DNA of 64,000 nucleotides, from assembly GCF_037622515.1 (NCBI RefSeq), contig NZ_JBBJCN010000003.1, forward strand, positions 1 to 64,000, in the 5' to 3' direction. Source of the DNA: Paradesertivirga superstes. Its GTDB lineage: Bacteria; Bacteroidota; Bacteroidia; Sphingobacteriales; Sphingobacteriaceae. The translations under genes were made by a program, and so were the position numbers. Of this stretch, positions 47,153-54,537 are shown piece after piece (the first letter of the stretch is position 1; the number at the start of each line of letters is the position of its first letter). The notes under the pieces are model-generated. The model was given only the letters and a program-made list of their open reading frames with translations, was not told the origin of the DNA and did not search any database.

Positions 47153-48375
47153 TGTTCATACCTTTTTTCCCAATCAAGATGCCATCCGATTGCTTTTTCT
47201 TCCGTTAATAAATAGAAATGTCCGTGGCTTAACTCCATGGTAAGTAGTGTTTCGTCAAATTGGAGTATTTGCTTTCTCATGTCATCCAACAACGACAAAG
47301 CTGATTCTTTTATCTCAGCATCAATATCACTAGATCGTAATCCTTGTTCCAGTTTAGCTTTAATCTTCCTATAAGTCGACTTGAAAGAGCTTTTGTGTAT
47401 GAAACTTGTTGCATTATTAAACTTTTCACGATCCGATGATAAAAAGTCACCGTTTTCCTCCCAGTCTTTTAAATTATTAAGCAGTTGAAGCATTTGAGTT
47501 GTGTATGCTATTATCTCTTCTTTATCAGAAAGAGCTATATCTCCAATATCAATAAGTTGCTTAATAAACAGCTGTTGTTCAGGCTGGTCAGGCAGAATGT
47601 AAGGCAAGTCTCTTATAGGGAGCTTTGTACTAATCGCTACTTTGAAACATTTCCCAAATTTCTTATTGAAGGCTTCAAAGCTTATTACGTTTTTGATGCC
47701 TTTTTTTACGTTGAGATAGTTAGTATCTCTCAGTTCCGAATGTAGTGCTCTGTAAACATCATCAACTCTCTGGGGGATGTGAATTTTTTCCAACAATCTC
47801 TGTTTAATCTTTTGAATAAGATCATCGTGATTAAGTTCGAATGTGATGTTGTTAGCAAACCCATTTAATTTGTCTGAAGTTAAGTTCCTAAAGACATCAA
47901 TGTAAGCTTTAATATCCGAATCTTTAGTGGTATTGGATAGTACTTTCAGGTAGTCTTTAAGCTCCTTAACTTTAATATCGCCATTTTGAAGCTTTATTAA
48001 TTGCAAAATGAACGGGTTTTTAATTGACTGCTTGTTCGTGGCTATCTGAAATTCTGTGTCTCCAATAAATTTTTTAAAATCTATTTGCTCATTAATGATT
48101 TTGCTCCAATTAGCTATAGTTTTCCATAAATCTCCATCTCTTTCTGTAAGATTTATACTATTCCTTGAAGCATTCTTCTGAAGAGTGTGTTTAGTTTGTA
48201 TTAGGATCTGTTTACCACTAGCAAGCTCTACATGTACATCATCCCTTACTTCAATCCCTATTTCTTCACCATGACGTAAATCAAGCAATAAATAAAAAAA
48301 GTGATAAAACTGATACTCAAATCCTATGGAAGTATCTGCTGCAGACGTCTCCTTTTGAGTTTTAGAAATTGGCAT
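47149..48375 (-). CDS. ABC-3C effector with nuclease-like N-terminus
   Basis: A 408-aa cytoplasmic protein, first gene of the three-gene defence operon. The N-terminus (GFEYQFYHFFYLLLDLRHG, then IEVRDDVHVE and ILIQTKHT) matches the PD-(D/E)XK-type nuclease pattern of DUF4297/Cap4-like effectors, with acidic residues and the Q-x-K motif. The middle is helical, and the C-terminus (LSHGHFYLLTEEKAIGWHLDWEKRYE) resembles the ABC-3C C-terminal module. The nuclease would act on DNA when the ATPase senses invasion. Since the ATPase gene is cut short, regulation of this nuclease may be altered or lost. Confidence 0.72.
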   Translation of the reverse strand: MPISKTQKETSAADTSIGFEYQFYHFFYLLLDLRHGEEIGIEVRDDVHVELASGKQILIQTKHTLQKNASRNSINLTERDGDLWKTIANWSKIINEQIDFKKFIGDTEFQIATNKQSIKNPFILQLIKLQNGDIKVKELKDYLKVLSNTTKDSDIKAYIDVFRNLTSDKLNGFANNITFELNHDDLIQKIKQRLLEKIHIPQRVDDVYRALHSELRDTNYLNVKKGIKNVISFEAFNKKFGKCFKVAISTKLPIRDLPYILPDQPEQQLFIKQLIDIGDIALSDKEEIIAYTTQMLQLLNNLKDWEENGDFLSSDREKFNNATSFIHKSSFKSTYRKIKAKLEQGLRSSDIDAEIKESALSLLDDMRKQILQFDETLLTMELSHGHFYLLTEEKAIGWHLDWEKRYEQ

Positions 48376-48449
48376 TATTATTCATTGGCATAGCTAGATA
48401 ATATAATAGTAGTGAAAGAATATCGTACTCAGATCTACTTGGTAACTCC

Positions 48450-48457
48450 CAAAACTA
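48450..48457 (-). promoter_or_regulatory. Possible -7 element of the ABC-3C operon
   Basis: On the minus strand TAGTTTTG matches TAnnTTTG, 75 bases before the effector start. No good TTTG -33 box is seen at the usual distance, so support is moderate at best. Confidence 0.3.
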
Positions 48458-48546
48458 CTTAATTAATTAAATTTATTTAAAATTAACATTTTACGAAAAA
48501 TAATTTGTGATTTGAATGTCCTAGCATTACGCTTACTATATCGATA

Positions 48547-50580
48547 CTACATTGAAATAATTGATCCTTTCTCGATTTGTTTAGTGGATATAATTTCATC
48601 CCTTTCAACTGTATCTTGCTGGACAGCTTCATTACCAGTAGTCAATTTTGAAATTTCGATATCAATTAATCTATCTATTTGACCTTTAACCATCTTGTAA
48701 TTTCCTTGAATATCTTCCTCTGTAACATTTCCGAATAACGGCATAGGTTTATAGCTATCCTCCTCTTTTTGTATGGCCACATGGTCATTTTGAATTTCGC
48801 TGTGAAAGACCTTAAGCCGCACTTTGCAGTCTGGATTGTCCGCTACGATGCCCACAAACTCCCCCGATGAAAGTGCGACTATCTTAGATGCTGGAATAGC
48901 AAAGTCAAGCTGTGTAGCTCTAGTGGTTGAGGTATCATTACTATTAATAGTCATACTATTTTTATCCTGCACAATCTTGCCAAAGCTTTCCGATAAAGAC
49001 TTTGCAGTATCGCCAGTCACTTGTCCACTAATAATATTCCCTACGATACCAGTAATTACATCTGCCTGTTCAGCACCATAATCCTTTTTAAGCTGGCTGA
49101 AATCCTGCACTCCAAGAGTCGTAGCCACCTTGTTGCTTCTTGCCGTAGCAATCAAGCTATCAATATTATTGAAATAGATTGTAGGAAACTCATCGAATAC
49201 TAAGCTGCATTTATGTTGGTTCTTCCTGTTAACCAGCTTAATCATCCGGGAAATGTATAAAGAAAGGACTGCTCCATAGATCTGTAGCTTCTGAGGATTA
49301 TTTCCAACACAAACTATCTTCGGTTCCTCTGGATTGTTTATATCAAGCGTGAAGTCATTTCCGGAAAGAACATAGTACAATTGGGGTGAAGATAACCTTG
49401 CCAATCCAATTTTCGCTGAAGCTATCTGCCCTTCCAGTTGCGCCATAGCTTTATTGTGGTAAGCAGATATAAACGGATTGATTAATACTTTTATCTCTTC
49501 CTCCTGCTCCAGGATAGCAAATAAGCGATCATAATCTACTTGCATAAGTTCGATAACATGTGGAAGCGTACAATACTTTCCACCTTCGTATTTTCGCAGA
49601 TACCAGATTATCGCGGTCAGGAAATTCATCGGTGATTCAACAAAAAAGTCGCCCTGTTTTTTGATCCATTCACGATTGAGGCCGAGCATGATTGTTCGGC
49701 TGGCTTCTGTTGCATCTGTAATATCTTCCATACTTTCAGGATGTAAAGGATTGCAACGATGCGTACGATTCAAATCATCAAAGTTGATCACATAAAACTT
49801 GGGAGCTACTTTATAATTCTTCTTGTATTTCAATAGCTTGTTGTAAGCAATCTTGGTCAGATCATCATATTTAAAATCATACAAAAACATGGTGAATCCC
49901 TTCTTGATATGCTGGTCGATGATGTGCCGGATAACAAAATAACTTTTACCAGCTCCCGGAGAGCCAGCAATAAGGACTCCCCTAAACATGTTGATTAGAT
50001 TAATCCAGCTCCGACGTCGTTTACCCTTTAAGTTGTAAACAGCAGGAAGATTAACCGAATACTCGTTTTCCAAAAGCCTTTCTTCCTGGGGAAAAGTTTC
50101 GTTCTCTGTATTAAAAATATCTTTATTCAAGACAGTATTTAGCAATCTGGTTAAACGGACGCCGCCTGAAAGGATCAGCAAATAACCTGTTCCTGTTATG
50201 CCGATATAGCTAATCGCAATAAGCTGCGGAGCTATTCGTAAGTAAAATGATAAAGCACTTATAAAATACAGGAACAAGCCTGCCCCTATGTACACCAATA
50301 TTGTTTTTTTCTTGGTGTCCTCGTCCTTTTTACCCTTTGCTCCTATCAGTGATATAAGAAGAAATAACAGAGCTGCGAGCTTAGGTTTAAACATACCCAT
50401 GAACAATCCGGTGGAGGAAATATTTGTCAGAATCCGGTCGGTGATGTCTGCTGTCCAGCCCCATTTTTGAAAGGCCAGATAGCAGGTTAAATAGAAATGG
50501 ATGCTTAAGATGGTTAGACTAATCATCCTCGTCAAGTCAATGATTTTTCTGAGGCCCTGGGTATCTTCTCCTGTTTGCAT
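48547..50580 (-). CDS. VirD4/TraG-type coupling protein
   Basis: A membrane ATPase that would bring the relaxase-DNA complex to a conjugation channel. The start at 50580 (MQTGEDTQGLRKIIDLTRM) is preferred because this N-terminus is typical of Bacteroidetes TraG/MobC-type coupling proteins and begins 11 bases after the relaxase stop; the frame remains open to 50658. N-terminal membrane helices (about residues 17-135) precede Walker A (GSPGAGKSYFV), Walker B (CSLVFDEFPT) and the TraG/TraD C-terminal recognition block (KVATTLGVQDFSQLKKDYG). About 677 aa is normal. There are no other T4SS genes, so it must cooperate with a helper element. Confidence 0.9.
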   Translation of the reverse strand: MQTGEDTQGLRKIIDLTRMISLTILSIHFYLTCYLAFQKWGWTADITDRILTNISSTGLFMGMFKPKLAALLFLLISLIGAKGKKDEDTKKKTILVYIGAGLFLYFISALSFYLRIAPQLIAISYIGITGTGYLLILSGGVRLTRLLNTVLNKDIFNTENETFPQEERLLENEYSVNLPAVYNLKGKRRRSWINLINMFRGVLIAGSPGAGKSYFVIRHIIDQHIKKGFTMFLYDFKYDDLTKIAYNKLLKYKKNYKVAPKFYVINFDDLNRTHRCNPLHPESMEDITDATEASRTIMLGLNREWIKKQGDFFVESPMNFLTAIIWYLRKYEGGKYCTLPHVIELMQVDYDRLFAILEQEEEIKVLINPFISAYHNKAMAQLEGQIASAKIGLARLSSPQLYYVLSGNDFTLDINNPEEPKIVCVGNNPQKLQIYGAVLSLYISRMIKLVNRKNQHKCSLVFDEFPTIYFNNIDSLIATARSNKVATTLGVQDFSQLKKDYGAEQADVITGIVGNIISGQVTGDTAKSLSESFGKIVQDKNSMTINSNDTSTTRATQLDFAIPASKIVALSSGEFVGIVADNPDCKVRLKVFHSEIQNDHVAIQKEEDSYKPMPLFGNVTEEDIQGNYKMVKGQIDRLIDIEISKLTTGNEAVQQDTVERDEIISTKQIEKGSIISM

Positions 50581-50590
50581 AACTCTTTGA

Positions 50591-51868
50591 TTATAGTGAT
50601 TGCTGCTGATCGTTTTGCTGACCTTTTTTCTTCTTTTTCTTTTTTGGGTGTGCTCCAAAAGAAAAATCTTGGGCGGGTTTTGAAAGGAAGCCTTTCAGAA
50701 GATTCACTTCTTCTGGTTTGATTAAATATGATTTTGATTCGTCCCGCTTTAGGTAGTTGGTTGGAGTTGGAGGTTTAAGGTATGTTTTAAGCTCGGGCTT
50801 GATTAGTTTATCTGAAATACCGAATCGTTCCGTGATAGCTTTAACAGCATAACCTTTCCCTAGATCACTTCCATTAAATACTGTCTTTCTGTTGTTGTCA
50901 ATGAAAGTGATTCCAAAAGCGAAGCCCTGTTCGTTCTGTCTGAATACCACGTTAATGTTTTGCTTTGCCAATTCCGAAATGAAAGTGGCTTTGCTTATCG
51001 TGGTATATTTATCAAACACATCGTTGATGGTTTCTTTTAAGGGTTCCTTAAGGGCTTGTCGCTTTTCGTGATTTTGAGAGAACCGTCTCTCTAAATTAGC
51101 CATGGTAGGTTTGTTATAGATACTGCTCGCTTTAATTGGCACTCCCACCTGTTCGCCTTTTTCATTGATGATGCTATACATCAAACCATTCTTCTGAAAC
51201 ATCAGAGTATTCTCTCTTCCACGATTAGCAATCACATTAAACTGTTTAAGAACAGCGTTCATTTCTGCAAGGGAAGTGAATTTATATGTACCGACTACAG
51301 CATTTACGATATTGGTGATAGCTCTCTTTGTGGGACTCTTACCATAGTCAACCTTTGCCAGGTCAGCTGGCTTTATCTTCAGGGAATTGCTTAATCTCCT
51401 CCCCTCAGCCCTAATCAATTTAAACTCAATTTCCAGTTCCTTTCGGGCCGGCTCTGAAAGCTTCCTGCCTATATCATGAATATCTATCCTTCTGCCATCA
51501 GATTTAATGTTTGTAGTAGCGATGTGTAAATGTGGATGTGCCGCGTCGTTATGCCTATAAACTAGATATGGCTGATCTCCGAAACCAATCTTCTCCATGT
51601 ACGTGATGGTGATTTGTTGAAGCTGTTCATTATTAAGCTTATCCTGGCTATCTAAATTCAGTGAAATGTGGATAGCATTGGTTTTTACTTTGTCCGTAAG
51701 CATCGTTAAATGCTGAAATCGTTGCAGCTTTTGGTGTAAACTCATTTGAGCAACATCAGCAGCAAAGCCACTGGCTAGAAGAAGCTGTGCCATCGATTTA
51801 GAAACCTTATTCTCATTATACTGCAGCATCCCTCGAATACTCTTACCGCTTATAATTTTGGCAACCAT
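50591..51868 (-). CDS. Relaxase / mobilization nuclease (MobA type)
   Basis: A 425-aa MOB-P-like relaxase that nicks DNA at oriT and pilots the strand. The N-terminus MVAKIISGKSIRGMLQYNENK is standard for Bacteroidetes relaxases and has the catalytic Tyr candidate. The metal-binding histidine triad is present (NDAAHPHLHIATTNI), and IHISLNL forms the central strand. The C-terminus is lysine-rich. The start overlaps the MobC-like gene by 19 bases, indicating an operon mobC-mobA-traG. Confidence 0.92.
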   Translation of the reverse strand: MVAKIISGKSIRGMLQYNENKVSKSMAQLLLASGFAADVAQMSLHQKLQRFQHLTMLTDKVKTNAIHISLNLDSQDKLNNEQLQQITITYMEKIGFGDQPYLVYRHNDAAHPHLHIATTNIKSDGRRIDIHDIGRKLSEPARKELEIEFKLIRAEGRRLSNSLKIKPADLAKVDYGKSPTKRAITNIVNAVVGTYKFTSLAEMNAVLKQFNVIANRGRENTLMFQKNGLMYSIINEKGEQVGVPIKASSIYNKPTMANLERRFSQNHEKRQALKEPLKETINDVFDKYTTISKATFISELAKQNINVVFRQNEQGFAFGITFIDNNRKTVFNGSDLGKGYAVKAITERFGISDKLIKPELKTYLKPPTPTNYLKRDESKSYLIKPEEVNLLKGFLSKPAQDFSFGAHPKKKKKKKGQQNDQQQSL

Positions 51869-52260
51869 CTTTCAGCTAGTTTGGATACAATGATTAGTAA
51901 ACGATCAATTTTCTCATCAACCTTTTTGTACAAGTCGGCAGTCTTCATTACATAGAATGCCCGTTCAGCACTGCTTTGACTTGTATGGAAGTATTTAGTC
52001 TGTTGATTGATATTAATTCCAATAGCTTTAAGTTCCTTTCGGATTAAAGCCATTTCCTCCATAGGGCCGTTAAGGGAAATATCCCGATAAAAGCAGTTTA
52101 TTTTTTTCTGAGCAAGAATCTTCCTGGCTACTTCCCCAACCGAACTGCAATCACTCTCCTTTTGAAGTTTCTCTAATCGGTTAAAGAGCTCTTCGTTTAC
52201 TCTGATGATAATAGGCTTACTTAAAATATCTTCTGGATTTGACAGCTTCTTTCTGGCCAT
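51850..52260 (-). CDS. MobC-like relaxosome accessory protein
   Basis: A 136-aa DNA-binding protein that should help the relaxase recognise oriT. A ribbon-helix-helix-like N-terminus (PIIIRVNEELFNRLEKLQKES and VGEVARKILAQKK) is followed by the MobC family block MALIRKELKAIGININQQTKYFHT. It is the first gene of the mobilization operon and lies directly beside the hairpin-rich candidate oriT. Confidence 0.88.
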   Translation of the reverse strand: MARKKLSNPEDILSKPIIIRVNEELFNRLEKLQKESDCSSVGEVARKILAQKKINCFYRDISLNGPMEEMALIRKELKAIGININQQTKYFHTSQSSAERAFYVMKTADLYKKVDEKIDRLLIIVSKLAERWLPKL

Positions 52261-52440
52261 ACAAAATATTTTTATAGAGTTATAAGACTTCGCAAGTTCC
52301 GCAGCGAAGTCCCGGCCTCGAGGACGGCAAGATATTTTCGTATACGAAAATACATCTTGCTGCCCGCTACACGAGGGCCAATGCTTACCGTCCGGCTACT
52401 GCGGATCTTGTTCAGACTTTCTAAATTGATAGCAAAGGTG
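52261..52440. other. Candidate origin of transfer (oriT)
   Basis: This lies directly upstream of mobC. It has a hairpin CTTCGC...GCGAAG (52288-52309), the palindrome CCTCGAGG and a long near-perfect inverted repeat at 52327-52360 (arms GCAAGAT-ATTTTCGTA and TACGAAAAT-AC-ATCTTGC). Clustered inverted repeats beside mob genes are the usual form of oriT in mobilizable elements. The nick site cannot be placed by eye. The remainder of the gap to 52689 shows no other structure. Confidence 0.55.
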
Positions 52441-52689
52441 AGAAGCTTGATTTATTGAAATACGCAATGGACACGGTAGATGCGAGAGAAAATAATTTCT
52501 GCATGTAGTCCTTATACCAAAGTCGTGAAGCTTTTAAAAACTACCGCCTTCGGAATTTACAAGTGATAAGGTTTCTTTAGTTTGATTTTATGTTTCATTT
52601 TAATCTTTCGCACCTTCCGTCATCCTTGCGAATACATTAAGCGAAACAGGTGCAGATTTGCTCTTTTAAGAAGAGAAAGGCGGAGATTT

Positions 52690-52842
52690 ATGCCACAGGA
52701 AAATCGGTCTATAACCCCGGAAATGGTAGTTAAGATCCTTAAGGAAAAAGGTACAGAAATTTCTGTAAAGGATGCCGAAATCATTTTGGATTTCCTATAT
52801 AAATTTGGTAAGTTAACACTAATTCAAGCTTTTAATCAATGA
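52690..52842 (+). CDS. Small protein of 50 aa coupled to the recombinase
   Basis: ATG at 52690, preceded by AGAAAGGCGGAG, opens a 50-codon frame (MPQENRSITPEMVVKILKEK at the start) whose TGA overlaps the recombinase ATG (ATGA). The product is helical, with the form helix (TPEMVVKILKEKG), turn, helix (VKDAEIILDFLYKFG). I recall similar short proteins before serine recombinase genes of this phylum, but cannot name a family. It may be a recombination directionality or regulatory partner. The longer upstream frame to 52582 lacks protein-like sequence. Confidence 0.65.
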   Translation: MPQENRSITPEMVVKILKEKGTEISVKDAEIILDFLYKFGKLTLIQAFNQ

Positions 52843-54389
52843 AGATCGCCGATTTATATATAAGAGTAAGTACTGACGAACAAGCCGATAAAGGTTATTC
52901 TCAACGAAATCAAGAAGAAGTTTTAAAAAGGTATTGCCAGATTAATTCTATTCAAATAAGAAAAGTAATTTTTGAAGATCATTCAGCTAAGACCTTTAAT
53001 CGCCCTGAATGGAAAAAACTATTGCTAGACCTCAAGAAAACTAAAGGCAAGCTAACGGATTATGTCTTATTTACTAAATGGGATCGGTTCAGCAGGAATG
53101 CGGGCGATGCATATCAGATGATTAGCACCTTACGGAATTGGGCCATTGAACCGCAAGCTATTGAGCAACCCTTAGACATAACCATTCCTGAGAATAAATT
53201 AATGCTTGCAATCTATTTATCTACACCAGAGGTAGAAAATGATAGAAGAGCACTAAATGTTGTTCATGGCATGCGGCGAGCTAGAAAAGAAGGACGTTGG
53301 ATGTCTCTAGCGCCTGTTGGATATAAAAATGTAACCTTAGAGAATGGAAAAAAATCTATTGTCCCCAATGAGCCCGCTGCGACCATAATTAAACAAGCAT
53401 TTGAAAGGATTGCGTCCGGGCAATTTTCGACCGAACAAATTTGGAAAGTGTCGAGAGCTAATGGGTTAGCCTGTGGGAAAAACAGATTTCTTGTTGCAAT
53501 GCGCAATCCTGTTTATTGTGGCAAAATCTTCATTGAGCAATTCAAGGATGAAAAAAGCCATATAGTACCAGGTCTTCATAAGGCCTTAATTTCAGAATCT
53601 TTATTCTACGAAGCACAAGATGCAATGGACGGACGGAAGAGACAGCAGGGAACAAAGGTGGTGTCCCAAGATGAGTTACCATTGAGAGGCTTTCTTTTGT
53701 GCACCAAATGCTCTAGAGTTCTAACTGGTAGTGCTTCAAAAGGGCGAAAGCAGTATTATTACTATTACCACTGTTCCTCAGCTTGTGGCTGCAGATACAA
53801 GGCAGAAGAAGTAAATTCTGCATTTCTAAATGAGCTTAAACGATATGTGCCGGTACCGGGGATTGCTGAACTTTGCGAAGATGTGATTAGAGACTTGTAT
53901 AATCGTGAGTTTGCAACTAAAGGAGATGGCCAAAATGATATCATAAAATCTATTACTGAAATAAATGGCAAATTAAGCAGGGGCCGTGAATTACTGTTAA
54001 ATGGGGACATAGACGGAAATGACTTCCGGCTTATTAAAACTGAGTGCGAAGATAAAATCACTAGACTCGAAGCCAAACTAGCAGAACTATCTGTTAAGAC
54101 AATTAATATAAATTCCATCCTAAACAAAGCCATAAAAAATCTTACAAATCTGGCTTCAATGTATGAAAACGGCGATATTTCATTAAAACGGGAAATTATT
54201 GGTTCGATGTACCCCGAAAAATTAAGTTTTGATGGAACACAACATCGAACCACTCGTATCAATGAAGCAATCCAACTTATCTATCAGATTTCCAACAAAT
54301 TAGTGGGTAAAAAAAGAAGGGCAAGCCATGATTTTTCATGCTTGCCCACTGTGGCTCCCGAAGCTGGGCTCGAACCAGCGACCCTCTGA
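52839..54389 (+). CDS. Large serine recombinase (site-specific integrase)
   Basis: A 516-aa recombinase that should insert and excise the element. The resolvase catalytic domain is residues 1-150: nucleophile Ser in YIRVSTDEQ (Ser11) and the arginine motif near FTKWDRFSRNAGD. The recombinase domain follows (RRARKEGRWMSLAPVGYKN), then a zinc-ribbon (LCTKC...CSSACGC) and a coiled coil (about 385-415). The last residues (VAPEAGLEPATL) are coded by the antisense of tRNA-Asn, and the stop codon lies inside the tRNA. The natural C-terminus may therefore differ when the element is circular. Confidence 0.93.
   Translation: MKIADLYIRVSTDEQADKGYSQRNQEEVLKRYCQINSIQIRKVIFEDHSAKTFNRPEWKKLLLDLKKTKGKLTDYVLFTKWDRFSRNAGDAYQMISTLRNWAIEPQAIEQPLDITIPENKLMLAIYLSTPEVENDRRALNVVHGMRRARKEGRWMSLAPVGYKNVTLENGKKSIVPNEPAATIIKQAFERIASGQFSTEQIWKVSRANGLACGKNRFLVAMRNPVYCGKIFIEQFKDEKSHIVPGLHKALISESLFYEAQDAMDGRKRQQGTKVVSQDELPLRGFLLCTKCSRVLTGSASKGRKQYYYYYHCSSACGCRYKAEEVNSAFLNELKRYVPVPGIAELCEDVIRDLYNREFATKGDGQNDIIKSITEINGKLSRGRELLLNGDIDGNDFRLIKTECEDKITRLEAKLAELSVKTININSILNKAIKNLTNLASMYENGDISLKREIIGSMYPEKLSFDGTQHRTTRINEAIQLIYQISNKLVGKKRRASHDFSCLPTVAPEAGLEPATL
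54308..54347 (-). terminator. Terminator of tRNA-Asn
   Basis: On the minus strand, 5 bases past the tRNA CCA end, a 12-bp stem with one bulged base (arms 54319-54331 and 54336-54347) is followed by TTCTTTTTTT. It lies wholly within the 3' end of the plus-strand recombinase reading frame. Confidence 0.85.
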
Positions 54390-54428
54390 TTAACAGTCAG
54401 ATGCTCTAACCAGCTGAGCTATTCGGGA
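54355..54428 (-). tRNA. tRNA-Asn (GTT)
   Basis: The minus-strand sequence folds as a complete cloverleaf. The acceptor stem is TCCCGAA/TTCGGGA, the D arm AGCTCAG...GAGC, the anticodon stem TCTGA/TCAGA with loop CTGTTAA (anticodon GTT), and the T arm GCTGG-TTCGAGC-CCAGC. The discriminator is G and the CCA end is encoded (54352-54354). It marks the right edge of the mobile element, and its 3' half overlaps the recombinase frame. Confidence 0.95.
54364..54386 (-). repeat. tRNA-Asn segment matching 31788-31810, possible att core
   Basis: This 23-bp stretch spans the variable loop and T-arm of tRNA-Asn and recurs exactly at 31788-31810 in the same orientation. tRNA T-arms are common targets of integrating elements, and this one lies at the end of the recombinase gene. 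Confidence 0.6.
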
Positions 54429-54537
54429 GTTCCTGGTTATGAAACAAGTTTAAACTTGTGTCCCGTTTGGGAATGCAATAGTCGGGATTTTAAATTATTT
54501 ATGCAATATTTGCGTACATTTTTTTTTAAAAATATTT

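Larger units (their letters stand above)
46046..54386. mobile_element. Integrative mobilizable element, defence and mobilization module
   Basis: From right to left this contains tRNA-Asn with a neighbouring serine recombinase, a 50-aa protein, a candidate oriT, MobC-like protein, relaxase, VirD4-like coupling protein and a truncated ABC-3C defence operon. No mating-pair-formation genes are present, so transfer would depend on another conjugative element. The right edge is the tRNA-Asn gene. The left edge given here is only the ATPase/GH28 fusion point, which looks like a deletion joint and not a clean element end; the true left end may be elsewhere, perhaps at 31788. Confidence 0.75.

Noticed and set aside
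52582..52689. 86-aa form of the protein before the recombinase
   Set aside because: The first 36 residues are Cys/Arg/Phe-rich and not protein-like, while ATG 52690 has a ribosome binding site and begins the ordered part.
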